12,385 nt of DNA, taken from the NCBI GenBank assembly GCA_964425485.1, contig CAYRML010000043.1, forward strand, positions 1 through 12,385, written 5' to 3'. The translations under genes and the position numbers were made by a program. Positions 1 through 6,499 of this stretch are shown here, piece by piece. The number at the start of each line of letters is the position of its first letter. The first letter of the stretch is position 1. Source of the stretch: CAYRML01 sp964425485. GTDB taxonomy: Bacteria; Bacillota; Dehalobacteriia; UBA4068. The notes below the pieces were generated by a model. It did no database searches, was not told the DNA's origin, and was given only the letters and a program-made list of their open reading frames with translations.

Positions 1-1358
1 GCGCCGCTGGCATCAAAGCGGATGGCTCCGTAGTCTTTTTCCAGGTTGATAAAAGCTCGGCCAGCACAGGTCTGACGCCGGCAGATCTGGCCAACAAAAT
101 GATGAATTTAGGCTGCATTTATGCCATTAATCTGGATGGTGGCGGCTCCTCCGTCATGGGCATCCAGTTCGGCGGCAGCAATACTGTGGACGTGGTAAAT
201 ACCCCCTCTGATGGTGCGGTAAGATCAGTTGCCAATTATATCCTGCTTGTTAATCGCGGCTATACATCCGTTGGTCCGGCCTCCCAGCTTTTCCTTTATC
301 CCTCTAAACTCTATTCCCTGCCCGGCGGTTCTGTTAAATTAAGCGTCAAGGCAGCCGACAGTAATTATAATGCCGTAACAGCGCCGTCGGTTGTTTATAC
401 GGCTTCCAGCGGCATTATATATGGGGATACGCTCACAACTAACGGCAACAGCGGTATCATCACCGTGAGCGCCAATTCCTCTTCCCTGTCGGCCACAGCG
501 CAGATCAATATTATTAATTCCCCGGATAAAATCAATATCTGCAAAGAGGGATCTGGTACGCCCTTGACTTCACTTACTCTTAATGCTGGCGAGACCATAT
601 CATTGACGGCCAACCCTTTTTATAAAAATCTCGCACTGGCCGCCAATGATCAATTATTCACTTGGGGAGTCACGGGCAATGTGGGCACTATCAGTAATGA
701 CGGCACTTTTAAGGCTTCTGTCTATGCGGCAGGCGGTTCCATCACGGCTACATATAATGGCGTCAGCAAATCTGTGGCTATAACGGTAAATTCCACCAAT
801 ACGGCTCCTGCTGTTACTTATGCAGACACCAGCAGCAGTTGGGCAAAAAATTATATTGATACCGTGACCGGTCGGGGATTGATGAAAGGTGTCACCACAG
901 CCGGCGGCGTCAACTATTTTTATCCCACCCGCAATTTGACAAAGGCAGAATTCGCCGTTATTATGGTGCGTTATCTTGGTCTGGATACCAACAATATAAG
1001 CAGCCAGCCTCCTTATGCCGACTGGGCGGAAATACCCTCCTGGGCGCAGAAGGCAGTTGCCGCCGCCTATGATGCCGGTGTCATCAAAGGCTCATCAATA
1101 AATGGCAAAGCTTATTTCTATGCCAACAATAATATCACCAGAGCGGAAGTCTTCACTATCATTGCCCGCACCTTGACCAATCAAAATGCGCCATCGGCCA
1201 GCTTCACGGACAGTAATCAGATACCCTCCTATGCCATAGTAGCCATCAACCAACTAGTCTATCAAAATATAGTCAATGGCTTTAATGACGGCACCATACG
1301 TCCTAACAATAATATCAGCCGGGCGGAAATCGCTAAAGTATTGTGTGGCTTTAATTAG
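1..1358 (+). CDS. Phosphodiester glycosidase (NAGPA-type) surface protein with three SLH repeats, 5'-truncated
   Basis: The reading frame is open from base 3, so the N-terminus lies outside the window; 451 residues and the stop are visible. Near fragment residues 43-50 is NLDGGGSS, the signature of the phosphodiester glycosidase domain (NAGPA / exopolysaccharide-type family), whose members hydrolyse sugar phosphodiesters. A Ser/Thr/Asn-rich, beta-strand-like stretch resembling bacterial Ig-like (Big_2) modules follows. Three S-layer homology repeats start near fragment residues 273, 336 and 399, each with the usual pattern (FxD/YAD, a G-x-IxG turn, then a T/SRAE or TKAE motif). SLH repeats bind pyruvylated secondary cell-wall polymer, so the protein is inferred to be exported and held on the cell surface. 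It has its own terminator and converges with the next gene. The domain calls are firm; the substrate is unknown. Confidence 0.85.
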   Translation, partial: AAGIKADGSVVFFQVDKSSASTGLTPADLANKMMNLGCIYAINLDGGGSSVMGIQFGGSNTVDVVNTPSDGAVRSVANYILLVNRGYTSVGPASQLFLYPSKLYSLPGGSVKLSVKAADSNYNAVTAPSVVYTASSGIIYGDTLTTNGNSGIITVSANSSSLSATAQINIINSPDKINICKEGSGTPLTSLTLNAGETISLTANPFYKNLALAANDQLFTWGVTGNVGTISNDGTFKASVYAAGGSITATYNGVSKSVAITVNSTNTAPAVTYADTSSSWAKNYIDTVTGRGLMKGVTTAGGVNYFYPTRNLTKAEFAVIMVRYLGLDTNNISSQPPYADWAEIPSWAQKAVAAAYDAGVIKGSSINGKAYFYANNNITRAEVFTIIARTLTNQNAPSASFTDSNQIPSYAIVAINQLVYQNIVNGFNDGTIRPNNNISRAEIAKVLCGFN

Positions 1359-1370
1359 AAAAATAAATAA

Positions 1371-1404
1371 AGAAGAGGAAAGCATATGCTTTCCTCTTCT
1401 TTTT
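1371..1404. terminator. Bidirectional intrinsic terminator
   Basis: The arms AGAAGAGGAAAGCAT / ATGCTTTCCTCTTCT (1371-1400) form a perfect 15-bp inverted repeat with no spacer, followed by TTTT on the plus strand and by T-rich sequence on the minus strand. It lies between the convergent SLH-protein and membrane-protein genes and can serve both. Confidence 0.85.
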
Positions 1405-1415
1405 ATGTGTTTATT

Positions 1416-1832
1416 TTAATTATATGACAAATGTTTTTTAATTTGGAAAACACCTATGAGATATAAAATCGGAATAATCAAACCTGTTACAATACCCAAG
1501 CCATTCAAAGCGCCCAAAACGCCGCTGCCGATCAAGGCAATGATACTTAATGCAAGAACAATAATACCTAAAATCATACATTTCCTTAATCCTTGAACAG
1601 AGGGGTTATTGGCACATTTTCTTCCGGCCAGACCGGCCAACAGCTCGATGATGGCGCCAACCAAGGCCAGAACGCCCATCACTACCATGAGGGCCACAAA
1701 GCCAGCTCCAGCGCCTAAAGCAACACCCAAGGCCGACACTCCTACAATTGCCACTATTCCTGCTATAATTGCAATGATACCAAAAATAATCATCAGGATA
1801 CTTGTTACTTTCAGCATACCAATACCAGGCAT
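1416..1832 (-). CDS. Small four-helix membrane protein, unknown function
   Basis: The 138-residue protein is almost entirely hydrophobic. It has about four membrane-spanning segments: residues 8-32, 41-67, 84-106 and 111-130. The loops are Gly/Ala-rich, and one short polar loop (GRKCANNPSVQGLRKC, about residues 70-85) holds two cysteines. I do not recognise a named family; it has the look of DUF-type small integral membrane proteins of Firmicutes. The start is supported by a strong ribosome binding site, AAAGGAGGAG, 7-8 nt before the ATG. The gene is monocistronic: terminator 1371-1404 lies downstream and about 330 bases without genes lie upstream. No function should be assigned. Confidence 0.75.
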   Translation of the reverse strand: MPGIGMLKVTSILMIIFGIIAIIAGIVAIVGVSALGVALGAGAGFVALMVVMGVLALVGAIIELLAGLAGRKCANNPSVQGLRKCMILGIIVLALSIIALIGSGVLGALNGLGIVTGLIIPILYLIGVFQIKKHLSYN

Positions 1833-1952
1833 AATACACTCCTCCTTTAATTTTGATTTAGGTTTATATCAGATGATAAAGCTCATCTGTACGAACAAAA
1901 AATGGATGAAAACTATTTCAGAGAGAATAAAATAAAATAAAATTTATTGATA

Positions 1953-1980
1953 ATTATACATTTTAGTATATATTCGTCAG
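1953..1980 (-). promoter_or_regulatory. Possible sigma-A promoter for the small membrane protein
   Basis: On the minus strand a perfect -10 TATAAT (1958-1953) stands 16 nt after CTGACG (1980-1975), a 4/6 match to TTGACA. It would give a leader of about 110 nt. The -35 is weak and the region is AT-rich, so chance is a real alternative. Confidence 0.3.
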
Positions 1981-2092
1981 AAGAAACAGAATACCTGTAA
2001 ATTGCATAAATTATCCAATATTTTATGATATATTTTATTATTAAATATTAAAAGGATTACTGCCTAAGTCTATGGGTTATAAATAAATATGA

Positions 2093-2119
2093 CAGCAAGT
2101 GTATATAACACACTTGCTG
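2093..2119 (-). terminator. Probable terminator after spoIIR
   Basis: The arms CAGCAAGTGT (2093-2102) and ACACTTGCTG (2110-2119) form a 10-bp stem with a 7-nt loop, about 40 nt after the spoIIR stop. The T-tract on the minus strand is imperfect (CATATTTATTT), so it may be a weak terminator or an mRNA 3'-end stabiliser. Confidence 0.55.
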
Positions 2120-2161
2120 CCATTTCATTATCCCTACCTGGGTCAGAGGCGATAACCTTGT

Positions 2162-2728
2162 TTATTTATCAAACAAATCCTTCAGCTTAAATTTTATTTG
2201 CATAGTATTAGCTGATACCGGCAAGCTGTCATCAGAAGAATAGACCGTTGTTGTTTTTACCTCCTTGGTCACATCGACCAAGCATAATGGCGGAAAGAGC
2301 ACACACCACCAGTTTTTACCTACACCTTCTCCCAGGACTATACGCAAAGCATCATATTCACCGGCGGGCAAAACTATATTTTTATATCTTCTGGTGGGGA
2401 ATTGGGCAACTTCCAATTTGGCGGTGGCGCCATAGGGCGCTATATCAGCCAAAACCTGATTGCAACGTTCCTCAATCTGGGGCAGTGTCGCCGACAATTC
2501 TGTCATAGCTTCCTCTTTTGTAGAAGCCTCTCCCATAGTATCTGCCAGCATGCCTAAAATCTGATCACGTACAAAGAGTTTAATTTCCTGATCATACGCA
2601 CTGTCGCTGTTGGCAATTACATGTAAACGCAAAGGAGATTGACCAATGCTATTATAGATAGCAAGACCTCCTACTCCCACAGCGATAAGCATAGCCACTA
2701 AAATGATAGGTATGATTTTCTTTTTCAT
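2162..2728 (-). CDS. spoIIR: Stage II sporulation protein R, forespore signal for pro-sigma-E processing
   Basis: The 188-residue protein has an N-terminal hydrophobic signal/anchor (about residues 5-27). It then carries the SpoIIR hallmarks LRLHVIANSDS (about 33-43), the Q/E-I-KLxVRDxIL segment, and GEYDALRIVLGEG followed by NWWCVLFPPLC near the C-terminus. The family protein is made in the forespore under sigma-F, is secreted across the forespore membrane, and triggers SpoIIGA in the mother-cell membrane to cleave pro-sigma-E. The length is close to clostridial versions and shorter than that of B. subtilis. AAGGAG precedes the ATG by 7 nt. The gene starts only 17 nt after the sigG stop, so it is very likely co-transcribed with sigG from the sigma-F promoter at 3569-3598. 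Confidence 0.95.
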   Translation of the reverse strand: MKKKIIPIILVAMLIAVGVGGLAIYNSIGQSPLRLHVIANSDSAYDQEIKLFVRDQILGMLADTMGEASTKEEAMTELSATLPQIEERCNQVLADIAPYGATAKLEVAQFPTRRYKNIVLPAGEYDALRIVLGEGVGKNWWCVLFPPLCLVDVTKEVKTTTVYSSDDSLPVSANTMQIKFKLKDLFDK

Positions 2729-2745
2729 GGTTTTCTCCTTCGTTC

Positions 2746-3519
2746 TTATTGTATATGCTTACGTAAATACAGCAGCGCTCCTTTTTCCAGCCGAGAAACT
2801 TGTGCCTGAGAGATGCCGATTTCCTCTGCGACCTCCATCTGGGTCTTGCCGGCAAAAAAGCGCAGATTTATTATTTTCTTCTCTCTTTCCCCCAGCTGCC
2901 GTAACGCTTCCTGAATATTAATTGCTTCCAGCCATTTTTCATCGCAATTTTTATCATCGCTCACTTGATCCATCACGAATATCTGATCACTGCTGTCATG
3001 ATAGATTGGCTCGAATAAAGAAAGAGGCTCCTGAATCGCATCCAAGGCAAAAACAATATCTTCCACCGGCAAATTAAGTTCTTTAGCAATTTCCTCTATC
3101 TGAGGATCTTTGCCGTTTTTATTGACCATGGCCTCACGAACCTGCAAGGCTTTATAAGCTATATCGCGCATAGAACGGCTGACACGGATAGGATTATTAT
3201 CTCTCAGATAACGGCGTATTTCACCGATGATCATAGGTACCGCATAGGTGGAAAATCTGACATTTTGACTGAGATCAAAATTATCTGTTGCCTTGATCAG
3301 ACCGATACAGCCGACCTGGAACAAATCGTCAAGATTTTCGCCCCTGTTATTAAATTTCTTAATCACGCTCAAAACAAGTCGCAAATTACCCCCCACCAAC
3401 TTTTCTCTTGCGCTTTCATCACCGCTTTGCATATCTTTAAATAATTGACGCATTGTTTCATTCGATAAAACCGGCAGTTTGGAAGTGTTAACGCCGCAAA
3501 TCTCCACTTTATTGAACAA
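2746..3519 (-). CDS. sigG: RNA polymerase sigma factor sigma-G (late forespore)
   Basis: The 257-residue sigma-70-family protein is close to B. subtilis SigG (260 aa). Its N-terminal segment NKVEICGVNTSKLPVL is the sigma-G signature that distinguishes it from sigma-F. Region 2 contains GNLRLVLSVIKKF and DDLFQVGCIGLIKA, and the region 4 helix-turn-helix is near residues 225-250 (QMEVAEEIGISQAQVSRLEKG). Sigma-G drives late forespore genes such as SASP genes. The start codon is TTG: AAGGAGG sits 8 nt upstream and no ATG lies near. The gene is separated from sigE by a strong terminator and has its own sigma-F-type promoter; spoIIR follows after 17 nt. Confidence 0.96.
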   Translation of the reverse strand: MFNKVEICGVNTSKLPVLSNETMRQLFKDMQSGDESAREKLVGGNLRLVLSVIKKFNNRGENLDDLFQVGCIGLIKATDNFDLSQNVRFSTYAVPMIIGEIRRYLRDNNPIRVSRSMRDIAYKALQVREAMVNKNGKDPQIEEIAKELNLPVEDIVFALDAIQEPLSLFEPIYHDSSDQIFVMDQVSDDKNCDEKWLEAINIQEALRQLGEREKKIINLRFFAGKTQMEVAEEIGISQAQVSRLEKGALLYLRKHIQ

Positions 3520-3568
3520 AACTAATTCCTCCTTGCGGGGCCTTTGTCTGTTGGCTTGATTATGTTCT

Positions 3569-3598
3569 AATTATTACCGATTGAGCCGGCAAATATAC
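3569..3598 (-). promoter_or_regulatory. Sigma-F-type promoter for sigG-spoIIR
   Basis: On the minus strand GTATA (3598-3594) is followed after exactly 15 nt by GGTAATAATT (3578-3569). This matches the published B. subtilis sigma-F consensus (GywTA, N15, GgnrAnAnTw) at every defined position. It lies downstream of the sigE terminator and about 50 nt before the sigG start, which fits the known sigma-F control of spoIIIG. Confidence 0.75.
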
Positions 3599-3602
3599 CC
3601 AT

Positions 3603-3635
3603 AAAAAAACCGCCCTTTGCTCAAAAGGCGGTTTT
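3603..3635 (-). terminator. Intrinsic terminator of spoIIGA-sigE
   Basis: On the minus strand the arms AAAACCGCC and GGCGGTTTT, extended inward by three A-T pairs after one mismatch, form a GC-rich stem followed by TTTTTTTAT. It starts about 20 nt after the sigE stop and insulates sigG from spoIIG transcription. Confidence 0.9.
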
Positions 3636-3657
3636 AAATCAGTGTAATTAATATAAA

Positions 3658-4377
3658 TTATTCGGCTTTACAGATGTCTTTTTTCAGCTTGCGGATAATC
3701 CTTTTTTCCAGCCTGGAAATATAAGATTGCGATATTCCCAAAATTTGGGCAACTTCTTTTTGCGTTTTTTCGCTGCTGCCATAAAGACCAAAACGCATTT
3801 CTAAAATAGTTTTTTCTCTTGCGCTCAACCGTCCCATGGCGCCAAAGAGCAATTTTTTCTCCACTTCTTCTTCAATGGCCTTATAGATTATGTCATTATC
3901 CGTGCCTAAAACATCAGATAAAAGCAACTCATTACCATCCCAGTCTATGTTCAGCGGTTCATCGAGCGAAATTTCTGTTTTCGACTTATTGGTACGCCGC
4001 AAATACATCAATATTTCATTTTCTATACAGCGCGAAGCATAGGTGGCCAGCTTTATCCTCTTTTCCGGGTCGAAGGTATTAACAGCTTTGATCAGCCCGA
4101 TTGTTCCGATAGAAATAAGATCCTCAATACCAATGCCGGTATTTTCGAATTTGCGCGCTATATAGACCACCAGCCGCAGATTGCGCTCTATCAAAGTTTG
4201 CCGCACTGATGAATCACCTTGCCGCAAACATGAAAGCAGCTTTTTTTCCTCTTCAGGGCTAAGCGGTGGGGGCAAGGCTTCGCTGCCGCCGATATAATAA
4301 ATGCCGCGGCGCAAAAGGCCCAAACGCCATAACAATTCTTTCAGCACGAATAAAAAACGCCACCATAAATTCATCAT
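3658..4377 (-). CDS. sigE: Pro-sigma-E, early mother-cell sigma factor precursor
   Basis: The 239-residue protein matches B. subtilis SigE (239 aa). Residues 1-27 form an amphipathic, hydrophobic pro-sequence (MMNLWWRFLFVLKELLWRLG...). They end at YYIGGSEALPPPL, the cleavage region used by SpoIIGA; by alignment the cut falls after Tyr27. Region 2 (ERNLRLVVYIARKF, EDLISIGTIGLIKAV) and the region 4 helix-turn-helix (KEVAQILGISQSYISRLEKR) are intact. Mature sigma-E directs early mother-cell transcription. The gene overlaps the spoIIGA stop by 4 nt (ATGA), which indicates translational coupling. A second ATG directly follows the first; either could be used. Confidence 0.97.
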   Translation of the reverse strand: MMNLWWRFLFVLKELLWRLGLLRRGIYYIGGSEALPPPLSPEEEKKLLSCLRQGDSSVRQTLIERNLRLVVYIARKFENTGIGIEDLISIGTIGLIKAVNTFDPEKRIKLATYASRCIENEILMYLRRTNKSKTEISLDEPLNIDWDGNELLLSDVLGTDNDIIYKAIEEEVEKKLLFGAMGRLSAREKTILEMRFGLYGSSEKTQKEVAQILGISQSYISRLEKRIIRKLKKDICKAE

Positions 4378-5327
4378 ACCCGCAACTCCTTTTTCTCATT
4401 TATTACATTTAAGGGTTGGCCCAATTCCAAAAGATCCGGGTTGATAACGGCCTGATAAGAATCATCTTTGCCCAGCTTTTGCTCATAAATGGCTATGATT
4501 ACTTGATCTGTTTGCATTTTCTGTTCACCATATATTATGATTTTATCGGGCCTGAATCCCAGCAACATGCCATGATGTTTACCGATAGAAGCAAAGGGTA
4601 TTAGGCGCAGGCGTTTATGCCAATTGTCGATATGACTTTTTTGCAAAACCAGCGTAGGATCAATACTACCATATTTTGTAAAAAGATCTCGCAGCCCCTG
4701 CGGCAATAAAACCTGCAGGCTTTGATACTCTGCCACTATCACAGGATTTGCGCTGATGGGCTCGCATAAATCATTGCCGGTATCTATGAGGCAGCGCAAA
4801 AGACAGCGCCGCCCTTGGGCGAATACTTCTATATTTATTGTAAAGTCATCTTTGCGCCAGTTGCCTTTCAACCATAAAATGCCTTTTCTGGCCAAAATAA
4901 AAGCTATGGCAAAACCAAAAATCAAAGAGCTCCAGCGCACTATTTCCGTGCTGGCAATATCGAAGCCGGAAGAAGCCAGTAAAGAAGAGCCGCCTAAAAC
5001 CGCACCGGCCATAGCAAAGCCAACCAAATAAAATATGCCCAAGGTGCGAATAAAGATGGGTAAGCTTTGATATGGAAATGCCAAACCGATCAGCAAAAAG
5101 GAAAAACCGATTTTCAGAGGCAATATGTAAAGATAAGAAAGCTGGGGAAAGATAATGCAGACACCATATAATGCTCCGGCCAAGGCCGCTAATAAAAGGC
5201 GCGGATAGTTGATAGAAAGTCGCAAAAAACGGCCGGTGGCCCATAAAAGAAAAAAATCCAGGAAAAAATTCAGGAAGAACAACACATCAGCGTATACCGT
5301 ATAAGTTTGAATATAATGCGCTATCAA
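4374..5327 (-). CDS. spoIIGA: Sigma-E processing peptidase SpoIIGA
   Basis: The 317-residue protein has five hydrophobic segments in its first half (about residues 14-32, 43-62, 67-88, 92-112, 128-147). A soluble C-terminal aspartic-protease-like domain contains CLIDTGNDLCEP, with catalytic Asp182 in the D-T-G-N motif. The membrane half receives the SpoIIR signal at the septum, and the protease half removes the pro-sequence of sigma-E. Compared with B. subtilis (309 aa) there are about nine extra N-terminal residues, and no alternative start codon is visible closer to YADVLFFLNFF. A G-rich ribosome binding site (GAGGGGGGTG) sits 9 nt before the ATG. It is the first gene of the spoIIGA-sigE operon. 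Confidence 0.95.
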   Translation of the reverse strand: MIAHYIQTYTVYADVLFFLNFFLDFFLLWATGRFLRLSINYPRLLLAALAGALYGVCIIFPQLSYLYILPLKIGFSFLLIGLAFPYQSLPIFIRTLGIFYLVGFAMAGAVLGGSSLLASSGFDIASTEIVRWSSLIFGFAIAFILARKGILWLKGNWRKDDFTINIEVFAQGRRCLLRCLIDTGNDLCEPISANPVIVAEYQSLQVLLPQGLRDLFTKYGSIDPTLVLQKSHIDNWHKRLRLIPFASIGKHHGMLLGFRPDKIIIYGEQKMQTDQVIIAIYEQKLGKDDSYQAVINPDLLELGQPLNVINEKKELRV

Positions 5328-5349
5328 TGGCTTTTTGCACCCCCCTCAA

Positions 5350-5373
5350 CTGTCATATATCAATATATGACAG
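5350..5373. repeat. 24-bp palindrome in the spoIIGA leader
   Basis: CTGTCATATAT and ATATATGACAG form perfect 11-bp arms around a CA centre. It lies between the candidate spoIIG promoter and the spoIIGA ribosome binding site (edge about 4 nt away). It could be a repressor operator or an mRNA hairpin that limits spoIIGA translation; it has no terminator T-tract. Confidence 0.6.
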
Positions 5374-5423
5374 GCCGCTGCCGACTATGACGCTTTGTCA
5401 GCTTTGTTCGGAAAACACCTATA

Positions 5424-5459
5424 ATTATAAAAGACGACCTTTGCAAAAATAGTCGCAAA
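5424..5459 (-). promoter_or_regulatory. Candidate spoIIG promoter with Spo0A-box-like sequence
   Basis: A perfect -10 TATAAT lies on the minus strand (5429-5424). No TTGACA is present at 17 nt. Instead TTTGCGACTA (5459-5450; reverse complement TAGTCGCAAA, 8 of 10 matches to the 0A box TTGTCGAAAA) begins around the position of a -35 at 22-nt spacing. This resembles the B. subtilis spoIIG promoter, where a Spo0A site overlaps a -35 placed 22 bp from the -10. It is a suggestive match only, because the same bases form the SASP terminator hairpin. Confidence 0.4.
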
Positions 5460-5470
5460 CAGCCGTCTTG
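5431..5470 (-). terminator. Imperfect hairpin, probable SASP gene terminator
   Basis: The outer arms AAGACG / CGTCTT and the inner arms TTTGC / GCAAA enclose an AT-rich loop. On the minus strand the hairpin is followed by TTTTATAATT. It begins about 40 nt after the SASP stop. The T-run is short and the stem has mismatches. Confidence 0.5.
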
Positions 5471-5509
5471 CTAAAACAAATATATATTAATAATGTCAGC
5501 TTCCACTAA

Positions 5510-5728
5510 TTATCGTCTGTTTATATCACCATCAGAAAACTCTTTTCTGCGCCTTGAGAATATGCCGCCCAGACGCCCGGAATCCACAGCAGAGAGACCT
5601 GCCCAACCATCCTTTTCAACTATGGGCCAAATACCCATCTCCTTGGCGATCTCAATTTTTAAATCATCCCAATCCAGCGGCCTTTTTTTCATCACACTTT
5701 TTTTCGATCGCTTTATTTTTTCTGCCAT
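5510..5728 (-). CDS. Small acid-soluble spore protein, alpha/beta-type (SspF-like)
   Basis: The 72-residue basic protein carries LKIEIAKEMGI (residues 23-33), the alpha/beta SASP segment containing the germination protease (GPR) site E26-I27-A28, followed by GWAGLSAVDSGRLGG (41-55), which resembles the second conserved block. These proteins coat spore DNA, protect it from UV and heat, and are degraded at germination. The N-terminus is Lys/Arg-rich. The ATG at 5728 was chosen because GAGGTGA lies 6 nt upstream; a GTG three codons earlier overlaps that site. It sits 41 nt after the yigZ stop. Expression by sigma-G is expected from the family, but no convincing sigma-G promoter was found. It is more divergent than the major SASPs, so a minor or DNA-independent role is possible. 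Confidence 0.8.
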   Translation of the reverse strand: MAEKIKRSKKSVMKKRPLDWDDLKIEIAKEMGIWPIVEKDGWAGLSAVDSGRLGGIFSRRRKEFSDGDINRR

Positions 5729-5769
5729 GATAATCACCTCATGGTTATTTTGGGATTTATTGCGATTTT

Positions 5770-6414
5770 TTATTCTTTTTCTTGTACCGCATCAATATAT
5801 CCCTCTTCGCCCAAACAAAGCGCAGAGCCAGTCCCCAAGGTTATTTCCGCCAAATCCTTGTGCATTTGCCGCACTTTATGCTGAGGAACCAGAATAGTAA
5901 AGGAAATTATTTGCTCGAACAATCTCCGTTCAATTGGATAAGCAGATTTTTCTAACCAGGTTTCCACCTTGCCACTAAAATTATAATCAAATGTGATCTG
6001 ATATTTTTGCGCCGGAATTTTTTTTACTATCTGCGCCTTTGCCAAAGAAAGCACTGCCGCTTTACTATAGGCTCTGGTCAGGCCGCCGCTGCCTAAAAGA
6101 ATACCGCCAAAATAGCGTACCACCACAATGACCGTATTGGTCAATCCGGACTTATCAATAGCCTCCAAGACAGGCTTTCCGGCAGTACCGGCCGGTTCTT
6201 TATCATCAGTAAAGCGTTTTATCTGCCGGCCAGCGCCTATTTGATAGGCATAGACATGATGGCGGGCATCAGGATGCTGCTTTTTGATATCGGTAATAAA
6301 ATTCTGCGCTTCTTCTTCCGAGGCAACCGGAGTGGCATAAGCAATGAATAGAGATTTTTTTTCTTGAATTTCAGCAACAGTCGGCGCTGCTATGCTATAA
6401 AAATCTTTAGCCAT
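5770..6414 (-). CDS. yigZ: YigZ/YvyE (IMPACT family, UPF0029) protein
   Basis: The 214-residue protein has the N-terminal IMPACT domain with KSLFIAYATPV (about 20-30), DARHHVYAYQIG (49-60), TDDKEPAGTAGKPVL (69-83) and VVVRYFGGILLGSGGLTRAY (97-116), the family's most conserved stretch. A C-terminal ferredoxin-like domain (about 139-205) follows. The family is widespread; eukaryotic IMPACT acts in translational control through GCN1/GCN2, but the bacterial role is unsettled. AGGAGG stands just before the ATG. The gene lies about 85 nt downstream of the terminator of the large RNA at 6500-6982, so read-through from that promoter could supply it. Confidence 0.93.
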   Translation of the reverse strand: MAKDFYSIAAPTVAEIQEKKSLFIAYATPVASEEEAQNFITDIKKQHPDARHHVYAYQIGAGRQIKRFTDDKEPAGTAGKPVLEAIDKSGLTNTVIVVVRYFGGILLGSGGLTRAYSKAAVLSLAKAQIVKKIPAQKYQITFDYNFSGKVETWLEKSAYPIERRLFEQIISFTILVPQHKVRQMHKDLAEITLGTGSALCLGEEGYIDAVQEKE

Positions 6415-6499
6415 AAGACCTCCTGCTCATTTTCTAGATACATTATTCAACGGAGGGACGGTCTTTCCTTCTCACGCTCACGGTCATGCGGTTTGGGCA

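Larger units (their letters stand above)
1833..2161. other. Intergenic AT-rich stretch between membrane protein and spoIIR
   Basis: No coding potential is visible on either strand. It holds the ribosome binding site of the membrane-protein gene, a weak promoter candidate at 1953-1980, a small hairpin (CAGATGA at 1870-1876 with TCATCTG at 1883-1889), and the spoIIR terminator at 2093-2119. The remainder is AT-rich with no structure I can support. Confidence 0.6.

Noticed and set aside
1609..1935. Plus-strand Pro/Thr-rich frame opposite the small membrane protein
   Set aside because: It is a mirror image of a hydrophobic, Gly/Ala-rich gene that has a strong ribosome binding site on the minus strand.
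3536..3593. Hairpin masking the sigG ribosome binding site in read-through RNA, as in B. subtilis
   Set aside because: Only about six pairs with a mismatch can form (TTGC/GCAA plus GG/CC), and the strong upstream terminator makes it unnecessary.
5746..5775. Sigma-G promoter for the SASP gene (GAATA, N18, CAAAATA)
   Set aside because: Spacing and hexamers nearly fit, but the transcription start would fall inside the ribosome binding site GAGGTGA, truncating it.
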